From contig NW_026262734.1 of NCBI RefSeq assembly GCF_021869535.1, forward strand, positions 92,261,285-92,325,284: a stretch of 64,000 nt of DNA. The letters run 5' to 3'. Under the pieces are notes generated by a model, which saw nothing but the letters and a program-made list of their open reading frames with translations, was not told the origin of the DNA and did not search any database. Each line of letters begins with the position of its first letter. The first letter of the stretch is position 1. Positions 46,101 to 55,100 of the stretch are shown here, in pieces. Both the position numbers and the translations under genes were made by a program. The DNA comes from Mytilus californianus. Lineage: Eukaryota; Mollusca; Bivalvia; Mytilida; Mytilidae.

Positions 46101-48601
46101 CCTTGTAGATCACGGAAACTGTAAAAGCTGTCAACCTGGGCATATCAGTAGTGGTTTGATGAATATGATTCTTTTGGTTTCTTTACAAAAATTTTAAAAT
46201 AATCGTTGTTACTTATTTCTACATATTAAAATGCGTGTACCAAGTCAGGAATATGACAGTTGTTATTTATTCGTTTGATGTGTTTGAGCTTTTGATTTTA
46301 CCATTTGATTAGGGACTTTCCTTATAGAATTTTCCTCGGAGTTCAGTATTTTTGTGATTTTACTTTTTAATAACACATCTTGACAGGAAAACAGCTTTAC
46401 CCTTTCTTTTGACTATAAGCTGAAAATAAACGAGTTGATCAGAACAAACATACATAAACCATAACATAGAACAAGTTCCATTTAGTTTTAATTTTCTCTG
46501 CAATCAAGATGAGAGATTAAGGTGGCAGTTAATTATAGAATATTTAGAGCACAGATATGCACTTGTTGCAGAAGACATAATAAACAATGTTACATACTTG
46601 CCAGAACTGCATATATGTCTACAGCAAAAGCAGTCTGGTCTGCGACTCCTTGACATCTGTATGAACCTTGATCATTCATAGAAAAATTGAAGATCGCAAG
46701 GTTGAATTCCCCAAAACTGTGATTGCCCATTATTGTGAGCTTATGTTGTTGATTTTTTGACACTATTAGATGGTTACTGCTTATGAGTTTCAACTGTGTG
46801 CCCTTCATCCAAATGAGCGGATAATCATAAGACTTGTTTGGGCATTGCAGGATAGCGGTTGAGCCTTCTTTGAAATACTTGTTAACGACATAACATTGAT
46901 GACAACAAACTGAAACAGAAAAAAAAAAACCACAAACAAACACAACACTGAGGCAACGATAAGATGGTTATGCCGGTTCCATTTTTAATCACAATTTCTT
47001 TTTCATTATTTGTGTTGACTGTATGACAACCGTGAGTTGTGTACAACCTTTATTGATAATAATTCCACAACTCTATCGTTTCATATCTCCGTAGATGATT
47101 TCAAATTGTCAACCTCATCTCAGTTGCAAAATACCCTCTCCGACATCGTGTGAGGTTGAAAAATCTAAATTGATAACTTGCGTTCAATGGTTCATGGAAG
47201 TTCACATTTTACGGACTCAACTAGTATTAATGTGCCCCGAACGCAACAACGGCTCCAACAAAGTCACGAGGAAGAACTACTGAACTGGACACATATACGT
47301 TTTACGGTCACCAACACGAAATGATTGACCGATACGTATGCCTCTGTCTCAACTTTCTAGTTGCCTTTTTTCAAAATCTTAGATATTTTGATACCAGTAT
47401 TAGTCTGAGATTGTATGTATTCCCGATTGGAACATTTTGAAACAGATTGGAATTACATGGCAGGGGATAAATGCATATCAAGAGACGCTTATCCTTTCAC
47501 TGCAGCCTGCCATAATCCTTTTACAATGATAAATTTCTAGTGATACCGAATATTATATTATATCCAATTTGTTTGTTTATTCCGTTCTCACGGTAAACCA
47601 ATAATTTTTTAATATGACTATTTTGACATTTTCTTTTGATTTGTCATGATACAGTGATAATGTGTTTTTTGTTTCCTTTTAATGATGATTGATTGACATT
47701 TACCCGATATAACATTTTTTTGGGTATTTTACACCAATTAAATCCGTTATAACTTTCCTTAGTTTTTTATGGCTATTTCGACAAGGAAACTCATTAAAAA
47801 CTAAGAGTTGCGAATTGCATTTACAATAAACAGGGGAAGTCAAGGTCGTTAAAAACATCCTTGTTGTCGTTCGCAAAGAAAACGAATGTATATATTGCAT
47901 TTACAAGACTATGTCTTCTTAACCTATAACTGTTTCCCAAATTGATAAAGGTATGCATTTAAATGTAAAACACGATTTAGTTAAATCTATAGCAAAATAT
48001 TCTTGATATGTTTCTCGTCATGTGTTAGAATATCATTTTAACATGTTTAAGTCGACATGATATTCTCTTTTGCTTGATTTTTTTTCTACGTAGCTAAATG
48101 AAACATTCGTCATCTATTTACGACAAATAGTTATATCGAATTAACTTTCTGTATAGTTAAAAGTAAAATTAGACTTCCTATGGAAAATAGTAATAGAAAG
48201 AGAAAATATTTTATCCTTGCAAAAAATCAAACACGGACTTTCCGGAGAATTTTTGCAAGGTATAAAAAAATGCAGACAATGTGACAGTCTCCCTATACGA
48301 GGCATATTTATCGTCCTTATTTTTACTGAACAATTCAAAGCTAAACGAGCCTTCTGCTTAAGCAATAGTTAAACTACCAGATCGATAATGACAAGGGATA
48401 TAAAAATAGTTTTATACTCCGTAAACCTGTTTGATTTTTTTATTGATACTCTTGTAGTTTTACATCAAGGTACTTTAAGTTCAGATTTGTGTAAAGTATA
48501 TAAAATAGTAAATGTTTTGTCGACTTACAGATATTTGAGCTAAGTATGATGATTACTAAGACGTTGAATGACAGACCATCTTGCATGTAATAATTTGCCA
48601 T
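30555..48601 (-). CDS. ITIM-bearing immunoglobulin-superfamily transmembrane receptor (nine exons, one in-frame stop)
   Basis: Nine exons joined by hand: 48529-48601, 46598-46909, 43990-44271, 41699-41956, 38821-39120, 38206-38484, 34151-34552, 32622-32726, 30555-31174. All introns are GT-AG and phase 1, and the sum is 2631 bases (877 codons). Layout: signal peptide 1-24; Ig1 25-128; Ig2 129-222; Ig3 223-308; Ig4 309-408; Ig5 409-501; Ig6 502-635; membrane helix about 648-668; cytoplasmic tail 669-876. The tail has SEYAEI (Tyr688), LSYLNV (Tyr820) and LNYEQL (Tyr861), all fitting the ITIM consensus, plus YHSV and NVYLEV. In vertebrates ITIMs recruit SH2 phosphatases; an inhibitory surface receptor is the inference. 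Ig4 lacks both canonical cysteines and Ig6 the first. Codon 479 is TAA, truncating the protein before the membrane helix unless the Ig5 exon is skipped. The ligand is unknown; an adhesion role is the alternative. Confidence 0.8.
31175..32621 (-). other. Intron 8
   Basis: AT-rich intron with (TA)n runs near 31917-31937 and 32130-32146. Each is followed by a related 'acggctattttgaatcc' / 'acagccattctggattcc' block, so this is a small duplicated repeat. No exon seen. Confidence 0.6.
32622..32726 (-). CDS. Ig receptor exon 8: transmembrane segment
   Basis: Acceptor TGTTTTCAG, 35 codons: GSIYKIVVQNIH, then FVISGVVFICAVLIGAIFCW and IRK. A single ~21-residue hydrophobic helix with basic residues on the cytoplasmic side fits type I topology. 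No Lys, Arg or Asp inside the helix, so no sign of pairing with a charged adaptor. Donor AAAAG|GTATTA, phase 1. Confidence 0.8.
33256..34080. repeat. Large inverted duplication, 294-bp arms, 237-bp spacer
   Basis: The left arm 33256-33549 (AAACATACAGTTATTAGTAA ... TTTGAGCTTTTGATTT) is repeated in reverse at 33787-34080 with only scattered differences. The arms are equal in length as judged by eye and divergence is low, implying a recent event. It sits in intron 7, 70 bases from the exon 7 donor, so the transcript can form a long hairpin there. The left arm contains the start of family D. Confidence 0.9.
34151..34552 (-). CDS. Ig receptor exon 7: membrane-proximal Ig domain 6 and stalk
   Basis: Acceptor ATTTTCAG; reads AAPVKTDYRMSISNTDILLS, VYIFSREPIRSIDWYEHGLI ... 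HAIYICQITNVYGSTDMYFE. Trp and F-strand Y-x-C are present; the B-strand Cys is a Tyr (LLSVYIF), so the usual disulfide cannot form. A 30-residue stalk rich in Thr, Glu and Ser follows. The donor chosen is AATG|GTATAT, the phase 1 option matching the next exon; this 3' boundary is the least certain in the gene. Confidence 0.7.
35292..36771. mobile_element. 1.5-kb foldback element built of tandem 'atcgttcacatcg' units
   Basis: The left end GTCCAGTGCACGATGT (from about 35301) is mirrored by the right end, which inverted reads GTCCGAAGTGCACAATGT (to 36771). The left half repeats GATGTTGACAATA-type units about every 90-110 bases (near 35424, 35513, 35604, 35706, 35808, 35920, 36009); the right half carries the complement (AAACGATGTTGACACGATAT and relatives, near 36293, 36421, 36566) after a centre near 36100-36290. 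No credible ORF: open frames here are products of the repeat. It lies in intron 6. Confidence 0.8.
36895..37180 (+). pseudogene. Weak PLE C-terminal remnant
   Basis: The plus strand reads GVNISQLL (compare GVYISQL in the other copies), then after shifts EEWLKLVDRYNIHDIYLSHL, resembling the RT thumb and C-terminus. Highly decayed; lies just right of the foldback element in intron 6. Confidence 0.4.
37345..37630 (+). repeat. Dispersed repeat family A, well-preserved copy
   Basis: AGGAAGATGTGGTATGAGTG, ATGAGACAACTCTCCATCCA, AAAGGGCCCCAAAAAATTAC, 'aaacgagaaacacgtatg' and 'cctgacttaggacag'. In intron 6 of the Ig gene. Confidence 0.8.
38206..38484 (-). CDS. Ig receptor exon 6: Ig domain 5 with in-frame TAA
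   Basis: Acceptor GATTTTTAG, then ANVTILPVYPLCDVAANL and TLSCTLHHKNF (Cys), WTNSWTHWINN, and further on YFPFCDYQDF-stop-TYKCSWILQ. The stop (TAA at 38273-38275) occupies the position of the variable residue before T-Y-K-C of the F strand, where GAA, AAA or CAA would be expected, so one substitution explains it. Frame is otherwise intact to the donor G|GTAAGC. The exon is 93 codons, phase 1-1, so skipping it keeps the frame and removes one whole domain. Confidence 0.75.
38821..39120 (-). CDS. Ig receptor exon 5: cysteine-less Ig domain 4
   Basis: Reads GNSTSKLNYKTEVGGRLMVS, then ILVESNPEPLTVSC ... HTEQYGRYLILVRNQYG and SLKVNINL. The NPEP turn, Y-G-R-Y and N-x-Y-G place it as an I-set-like fold, but the B-strand Cys is replaced (Ile/Leu) and the F-strand Cys is replaced in RYLILVRN. 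The one Cys present (TVSCLN) is in another strand. Acceptor TTTCAG; donor G|GTAGTT is weaker than the others. Confidence 0.75.
39440..40265. repeat. Dispersed repeat family E with internal duplication
   Basis: Starts GCCAATTGAGCTTTTCTCGT and 'ttggcgtccgtcgtccgtt', ends AGGTGAGCGACACAGGCTCC then 'ttggagcctctag'. Inside, a ~170-base block (TTTTACAAAAATCTTCTCCT ... 'gtaaaatgcagtttttggctta') occurs at about 39520-39690 and again at about 40000-40175. In intron 4. No coding sequence. Confidence 0.75.
41699..41956 (-). CDS. Ig receptor exon 4: I-set Ig domain 3
   Basis: The most canonical Ig exon: MIILECIDSSNVP, NYSWERDG, VLVIDDVTKKDSGIYECHVK, then NRIGSSSSNITVNVY. It has Cys, Trp, the L-x-I-x-x-V...D-S-G-x-Y-x-C signature and the N-x-x-G turn. 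Acceptor GTGTTTCAG; donor GTAAGT; 86 codons, phase 1-1. Confidence 0.85.
42020..42560 (+). mobile_element. Family A copy split by a solo PLE 3' tail (42211-42500)
   Basis: Family A runs to CAACGACAGCCACTGA, is interrupted by a minus-orientation PLE tail (AGGGGCGAAAGATACCAAAG, ACAACGCCATGGC, CGAACCCCACAAA, GGGTAAGCAGATCCTG, CAAATCCGGTAAATAATG), and resumes with GACAGGCTCCGGATTTGGGA. The uninterrupted copy at 15.5-15.8 kb shows what the join should look like. TGAAAG is present on both sides of the insert, a possible target duplication. In intron 3. Confidence 0.7.
43990..44271 (-). CDS. Ig receptor exon 3: C-type Ig domain 2
   Basis: Acceptor TTGTTTCAG; the split codon with exon 2 gives Met. 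Landmarks SEITCSISNGIP and KPITCSAHQ supply the two core cysteines. The C-strand Trp is absent (ARIAFTIDG instead) and the F strand lacks the usual Tyr-x-Cys, as in membrane-distal C-set domains of nectin/CD80-like proteins. Sequons NKT and NAT. Donor GTAAGT, phase 1. Confidence 0.75.
44828..44895 (-). repeat. Dispersed repeat family B, terminal 60 bases inverted
   Basis: AATTGAGAATGGAAATGGGG, then AATGTGTCAAAGAGACAACA and ACCCGACCATAGAGCAGACA, the reverse complement of 29205-29275. In intron 2. Confidence 0.85.
45967..46087 (-). repeat. Left arm of inverted repeat bracketing exons 1-2
   Basis: Its reverse complement matches 48678-48788: CCAATCAGATTATGAAAAGT, then AATGCTATTTCATTCTGCTA and AAAGAAACTTATA, with an 11-base insertion in this arm. 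The other arm lies just upstream of the start codon. Confidence 0.8.
46245..46370 (+). repeat. Dispersed repeat family D, copy 2
   Basis: TCAGGAATATGACAGTTGTT, CGTTTGATGTGTTTGAGCTT, GATTAGGGACTTTCC, 'ttcctcggagttcagtatttttgtg'. In intron 2. Confidence 0.85.
46598..46909 (-). CDS. Ig receptor exon 2: V-type Ig domain 1
   Basis: A strong acceptor (T-rich, TGTTTCAG) precedes CCHQCYVVNKYF. Canonical Ig landmarks: ILQCPNKS (Cys, B strand), PLIWMKG (Trp, C strand), FNFSMNDQGSYRCQG (D-G-Y-C, F strand). Sequons NKS, NHS and NFS suggest N-glycosylation. The CCHQC cluster just after the signal peptide has spare cysteines that could form extra disulfides. Donor GTATGT; phase 1 at both ends. Confidence 0.8.
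47290..47345 (+). pseudogene. Tiny PLE scrap
   Basis: The plus strand reads FYGHQHEMIDRY, matching FYGRHHELVDRY of the full PLE, in intron 1. Too short to say more. Confidence 0.45.
48529..48601 (-). CDS. Ig receptor exon 1: signal peptide
   Basis: ATG at 48601-48599 in good context (A at -3, G at +4). It encodes MANYYMQDGLSF then NVLVIIILSSNI, a hydrophobic core suited to a signal peptide. The exon ends in phase 1 at a consensus donor GTAAGT (plus-strand ACTTAC at 48523-48528). A TATAAAA lies only 16 bases upstream of the ATG, too close to be the obvious promoter for this start. There may be an untranslated upstream exon. Confidence 0.75.
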
Positions 48602-48677
48602 GTTTTCAGCTCATCATTTTATATTGGCGCCTTTTACTGAAACTTTAATATTCATTATTAATGTTTTGAGTTCAAAT

Positions 48678-48788
48678 CAATCAGATAATGAAAAGTAATG
48701 CTATTTCATTCTGCTACTGAATCTATGTTTTGTTAATTTGCAATAAAAGAAACTTATATACCGTTCGAGGAAGACATGTTTCTCTTAT
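48678..48788 (+). repeat. Right arm of inverted repeat, upstream of the Ig gene start
   Basis: Partner of 45967-46087. It begins 77 bases upstream of the ATG and so probably overlaps the promoter or 5' UTR, meaning promoter-proximal sequence is duplicated in inverse orientation inside intron 2. Confidence 0.8.
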
Positions 48789-49292
48789 GGTTGTGGCCTG
48801 TTATCAATTTCTTGCATGAATAGATATTTCTCGTATCACACTGCACTGAGTATTATATGAAAAAGTGATAGGAAAATCGGCATTAATTTGATTGGCTTAT
48901 CCAGCATCACAAGACGTTATTACGGCTTTTTCATTGGCTATTAGTTAGGTCATTGATGACTTTCAAACGTCAGACGATGCACATTTCGCCCATGACAACG
49001 GACATAAAGGATTTCGTCAATGATATACATAAGACTCACACATTTCACCTAACAATCTTCTTTTTGCCAAATTTTATTAAATTCTGTAGCGTACAAAAAG
49101 TCTTAAAATGTCTCATGTTAAAGTAAACTCTGATACTGGAAAAGGACTTATGACATCATACAGGAATGTGCGAAAGACTAGATCAACATTTCGCGGTATT
49201 TTTGATTAAACACAAGAGTGTTGACCATAAGAGAAATAGGTTTAACAACTTGTGAAATTTGGATATCGCTTGATATCAACTCTCGTTATTTA

Positions 49293-49757
49293 GGTGTAAT
49301 ACCACCATTGATTTTCCCCTGTAAGTCTTTGTTAAATTTGCACTTTTCAAAAAATTGTGCAGAATTTATCTTTGTTTCAAATAAAGAAATACTTGGCATG
49401 AGTAAAGTTTTATCCTGTCCAGTACTATTTAAAAAAAATTTCACATAACATTTCATTGCATATAAGAAAATAACCATCACTGGAAGTTAACCAATCAAAT
49501 TTTTCCCCTTTTTTAACCTGTGTACAAGCTTTAGTAACCATGTAACCTCAAGTTTCCAAAATATTCTATAGAAACCCCAAATAAAAAAATAATGGTGCTT
49601 TGAAATACCCAAGATATATGTTTATGACCCAGAAATGTTTTACTGCAATGAAATGTAGGATTAATTACCTACAACTGTCATATCAAGGGAATATTTTTTT
49701 TCGACCTATTTTCGTATTCACCGGATGTGACGTACTATGATTTGGTGGTATTACACC
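49293..49757. mobile_element. TA-flanked MITE, copy 1 (465 bp)
   Basis: Ends GGTGTAATACCACCA and TGGTGGTATTACACC are perfect inverses; TA stands on both sides (49291-49292, 49758-49759). The interior is non-coding. The TA duplication suggests a Tc1/mariner-type origin (inferred). Confidence 0.85.
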
Positions 49758-50661
49758 TAAAGAAGACTTTTTTGTTAAATAAACTGAATGTGATAATTTT
49801 TTCCTTTGTAATACTGGTTATTTCAAGCATTCCTGTCAAGGTTTGTCATAATCAGTTCAATAGTTTGAGAAAAATCTAGTATAATGTAAGACGACATCTA
49901 CAGCGATTCGAGCTAAATTTCTTCGAAAAATCCAAACCAAGCTGCATCATGATAGAATATAGTGTGGACCAATACATGATCAAATATTTATCTCATCTGC
50001 CTACAAACAATTGAATATGATACAAAAGATGACTTTAGGATGATAAATACTACTAATGGACCTCTTTGTCTTCCTTATAAGGTCTCTTTTGGTCCATTTA
50101 TACCTCTCATTTCCTCAAAATTTCTACTTTATAGGCCAATAAATAAAAATTTTAGGGTAACTTTCACTCATTTATGATAGAAATGTTATAATAAATGATT
50201 AATTGAAGTATTCAAGCTGAATGAACTATCCGTATAAAAGTTTACTGTCTCCAAGGAGGTTTCAATAAGTCCTTACGTAAAACTTAAATTTACGCCGCGT
50301 TCCAGAGAGGGACATAAAAAGCTTCTCTTTTGGTGAATAATTTGTTGTTATTGCTTTAAAAATAATTTCATTTACTAAAAACTACATATTTATTTAAGTA
50401 TTTCTTAGGAAAAATTTTCTAGCATAGCAGAATATAAGAAAAAAGGAGAAAAACTCCCCAAAACTCTAAGTATGGCTTATTCTGTCAACTAATATTCATG
50501 GTAAAGTCCTATTTCAAGGAAATTATCTCATAAAGAGTGTTTTGGAGACTCAATCCACTCAGAATATTTCATTATTAGTAATATTTCACTTAAATAGCAA
50601 AAAATTTTAACACATGAGAGTACTCACATGGTCAAAGGTGCATGTACAGCTTCCCATATTA
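49758..50661. other. Spacer between the two MITE copies
   Basis: About 0.9 kb of AT-rich DNA with no gene and no similarity to the MITE. Whether the three parts ever moved as one composite unit cannot be told from one locus. Confidence 0.5.
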
Positions 50662-51120
50662 GGTGTAATACCACCATTGATTTTCCCCTATTGGTCTTTG
50701 TTAAATTTGCACTTTTCAAAAAATTTTGCAGAATTTATCTTTGTTTAAATAAAGAAATACTTGGCATGATTAAAGTTTTATCCTGTCCAGTACTATAGAA
50801 AAAAATAACATTTCATTGCATATAAGAAAATAACCATCACTGGAAGTTAACCAATCAAATTTTTCCCCTTTTGTAACCTGTGTATAAGCTTTAGTAACCA
50901 TGTAACCTCAAGTTTCCAAAATATTCTATAGAAACCCCAAACAAAAAAAATAATGGTGCTTTGAAATACCCAAGATATATGTTTATGACCCAGAAATATT
51001 TTACTGCAATGAAATGTAGGATCAATTACCTACAACTGTCAAATTCAAGGGAACATTTTTTTTCGACCTATTTTCGTTTGCAACCGGATGTGACGTACTA
51101 TGATTTGGTGGTATTATACC
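50662..51120. mobile_element. TA-flanked MITE, copy 2 (459 bp)
   Basis: Same element and orientation as 49293-49757 along its whole length, with small indels and one changed base in the right end (TATACC for TACACC). TA flanks at 50660-50661 and 51121-51122. Confidence 0.85.
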
Positions 51121-51354
51121 TAAAATTCAAATAGTAATAATAAACACTCCGAAGTCCCATTTATTATTATATTGAGATTAAATAACTCGAGTTGATATCA
51201 AGCCATATCCCGTTGTCATCCGTTATGAAACCTTTAAATCTCTAATAACCATAACCAGAACTGTAGTCAGCACTTTTGTATCTGGGTGTAATATCATTTT
51301 CTGTATACATAATTACTGCATGTTAATTTTTGAAATATCAAAATTACACGGGTT

Positions 51355-51485
51355 TTCAAGTCAGGAATATGATGGTTGATATCCATTCGAATGATTCGTT
51401 TGATGTATGTTGAACTTTTGATTTTGCCATTTGATTACGGACTTTCCGTATAGAATATTCCTCGGAGTTCGGTATTTTTGTTATT
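51355..51485 (+). repeat. Dispersed repeat family D, copy 3
   Basis: TTTTCAAGTCAGGAATATGA, 'ttcgtttgatgtatgttgaac', GATTACGGACTTTCCGTATA, 'tcctcggagttcggtattttt'. Confidence 0.8.
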
Positions 51486-52019
51486 TCCCTCTAGAATATG
51501 TAGCCAGCAATTTACACTTTTGTGCTGATATGTACTGTCATTTCTATTTTTTTATTTTCTGTAAATTCTATGCTTATATTAAATTGAAACGTAAACATGG
51601 TAAAAATAAAAATAAGTGTTTCTAGCCTGTTGTTTATAAATTGATAAACTATATTGTTTAATAATCAAAATAATCAAAAAGGTAATGTTACATGTAGTAG
51701 CAAGTTTTAAACTGGTAATTTTGATCACAGAAAAAAAGCTAAACATATTGTCAAGTTGTTATGAAAAAATTTAAACATGCCCGAAATTCATTCTTCAAAT
51801 ATTTTAAATAGCTAGAATATGATATGTTGACAGTTTAATATTCTTTTTCCATCAGGAACTTTATTTTTGTTTTTGTTTTGCATTCAATATTAATCTACTT
51901 CCCGTCTGAAACACTTGTTTCCATTTTGATAAATTGGTCTTTATAAAGAATGAGTTTTGAAAGACAGTAAAATTCACTGGCAATGCTTTTAATCCACGAC
52001 AAGGAAAAAGATTGTAGTT

Positions 52020-52101
52020 ATGAACGAATTAGTGCGCCTTACTTTCGCTATATTAATTTTAGTGTTGTTTCTGGTAGTAGCGTTGAGTGGGTTCCACTTA
52101 G
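52020..52101 (+). CDS. Possible orphan signal-peptide exon
   Basis: ATG at 52020, then 27 codons including RLTFAILILVLFLVVALSG, and a phase 1 donor TTAG|GTAAAA at 52102. The hydrophobic core and phase are what a secreted or membrane protein's first exon would show, and the phase matches the Ig receptor's exon 1 on the other strand 3.4 kb away. No downstream plus-strand exon was recognised. The frame continues to a stop at 52239-52241 with a second hydrophobic stretch, so a 73-residue two-helix peptide or chance are alternatives. Confidence 0.25.
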
Positions 52102-55100
52102 GTAAAAATAGTTTAACTTTTCATTCAATTATTTCTGTTATTAGTGAACAAAAGTTATCGGGTTTATTTTTTATTATTCTTATTTTTTCGACCTTTTATG
52201 TAACAGTCACTTGGTATATGAGGTTTAGTTCTTTTTTTTAAACTTTCAACAGTAGGGTGATAAAAAGTTTCTATGTTAAAGTCAAGATCATTGATAAACA
52301 AATATTTCATGTTCAGCATCTTCAGTTAGTTACACTAATGTAGCAATTACGGTACACTCTGACTGAAGTGTAGATTAAGTTTTCAGAGTTTGATTGAATC
52401 GTATTGAAACAAAATGTGTGTTATTAATTTCACGTTTGAATTCAGATAGAAATGTTCACAGGTGTAATTGTATAAGCCTGTGGAGTCACTTACACAGCAG
52501 AGAGATAATGTAAAATACCTGTTTAGTTTAATAAAGACAAACATCACCATAACCGACAGTAAAAAGATGAAAAGAAGAAACAAACATACATCAAAATAAC
52601 ATCAAAACAACAAGAAAAGAGATTGAACTAAGTTTTTTTAGTGGGATATACAGTTATTTCTTCACGGTAGAAAAACTAACGTGTTCCTTACATCATGTTA
52701 AAATGATTTTCATTCGGAAACATAAAAAGAGAATGAGGTGAAAATGATTGTCAATAGGAACTGGATTGCGAAAACCACGATCAGGAAATATTTTAAATAT
52801 GCCAATTAAATTATGCGTCTAAATAAAAATAATTTCACTGAAAACAGAAATTGATTTTTGAAATGTAGCCTTTATATAACAATGTATGATTTGACCCCTC
52901 CTTAAAAATGATATTGCTATTTACTTTATCGTGTTATTCTATGAAAAAAAATAGTAATCTTTCTTTTAAACAGTTTAATGAGGAATACTCAGATTAAAGT
53001 TGTATGACGAATAAGACTGTTTAATGCAATTACAACTTTTCTAGAGGTGGCCAATTAAGAGCTTGACACATTTTGTTGAAACTAGAATGTATAGGTATAC
53101 TGCTATATCCAGTCACGGTGAATGGAATACAGCCAGTTATCTTGTTGTTCGATATTCCTAATACACAATTGCATTATACCACACTTATTGTTCTTGTAAG
53201 TTTCGATCTGAATGTTCTTTTTGTACCAGCGACACTGGGAATAGATAAATGTTACTCACAAAATAATGACAAATAAGCCAATTGCATGTGGAAACATTAA
53301 AATTATATTATTCATTCTTTGAATTCTATTTTCTACTGATTTACTTTCTTGCTGCATTTAAAAAATCTGTCATCAATAAAAATAAGTTACTATTTTGTCA
53401 TTTATTCCTTTTAATTGTGAGTATTTGATTTGTTGACTACCATCAATAACGTTTGGAACGGATTAACGATAGATACACGTAGATGTTGTTCTGCTTGAGT
53501 GATTTACCTTACAAAAAACAAACATTTTATAATTTAAAAGGACTTAATATCAGATTTCGTTTAACGGATAAGGACTAATTGGTTTGACGTAGCTTAACCA
53601 TATCTTAAATCAACTTGAATGACCGCAATGGAATCTATGTAACTGGCGCTAAAATGATTTGAAATGGATTAAAATAGATTCAAAAACGAATTTTATTCAA
53701 ATGTATTTGAATATATAGTAATCTTTTCAAATTTTTAATACCTTCTTGGGCGATCAATCTAAATTCTGGTTTCTAGTGATTGTACAGCATTAAATCTTTG
53801 GATATTTGTAATACCAACCTGATTAGAAATAAAAAAAAATAAATATAATCACAGTTACTCCGAAGTCCGATATTCTCTTCAGCAAATGTCAATGGAGTAT
53901 ATAGTAGATTTCAAATGAATATTAAAATGTTAAAACCGTATTCCTGTATCAGTACAGATAAATAAAAAAGTGGAGTTTACGCGAATGATACATGTTCAAA
54001 GACACACAATGACGGAATTACACTTCAACATGAAATCGTCAGTAATGGAATCCAAAACTCTTTAGTCTTGTTTATCTCGCAATTAAAACAGTTGTCAACA
54101 CATTGTACTAAAAATCTCAAACATCTTAAACCACGACGAATACTAAAATTATCAAAAACATGACTGAATATCGTTAGTATATCAATAACGGCATTCCTGT
54201 TTCGTTAAGGGTAACATGGGTTCCTACTTTGCCAAAGCACTGAATAAGTCACGATTTCTGCTTTGTTATAAATAATGTTCCTTTTTTACGCTGCATGTGG
54301 TTATATTTGCAGTCAACTATTTTCAAATATGATGCATACTTAAGAAGCATTCATTAGGTTTACTGAGGTCAGTTTATGCAAGTTGTAAATGAAATACACA
54401 AAAAGCCAAAAGCAAATCAATAAGCAACACGACGGGTATAACAATAAGAGTACATGAGATCAATTAATGGTTGCCCAGTCTTCAAACTTGTATGTAGTGT
54501 TTTGTAATCTTCTGTTTGTCTTTCTATAGTTTTTCCCCCAAGATGTTCTTCTTGCAACGTAACGTGTGAATTTCAATAAACTTGTGCAAAATCAGGCTGA
54601 GGCTATCTCCGTTTGCGAGGTAAAAAACTTAAATGCATTGATTAATTTTAACATTTAGGGAAACGTGTTATTTACAAAAGCACCGATTACTAGGCTGGTG
54701 ATTTCCTCGGGATCGAAAACAAATTTATCTGTGTATAAGGCCCCTCGAAACCGATAACAGTTATATACCTAATTCATTGTTAATACATAATCAATGAGAT
54801 TAATTTTGTATGTTAAAATTACTGTACTATTTTCATGTTTTCTAAAACCCTACGGAAAAAAAAATTCAAACCTATTCAATCTGTATTGTTAAATAATTTA
54901 ACAGACGAAAACCGATATAGATGTGCTTTATATTCTAGCTTCATTTTGGCTTTGCTATTTCTGGAGAATACATCTAAATTAAAAACCGTTCTTTCAACGG
55001 TTATTACATGTAGCTACGTTTACTTGAAAGCAGCTTATAGAGTAGACACACTTTTGTTTGCTATAAATACGAATCATATCCACATGAAATTAATTCCAAG

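Noticed and set aside
48617-48623. TATAAAA upstream of the Ig gene start
   Set aside because: Only 16 bases from the ATG, too close to place a transcription start before it; likely chance in AT-rich DNA.
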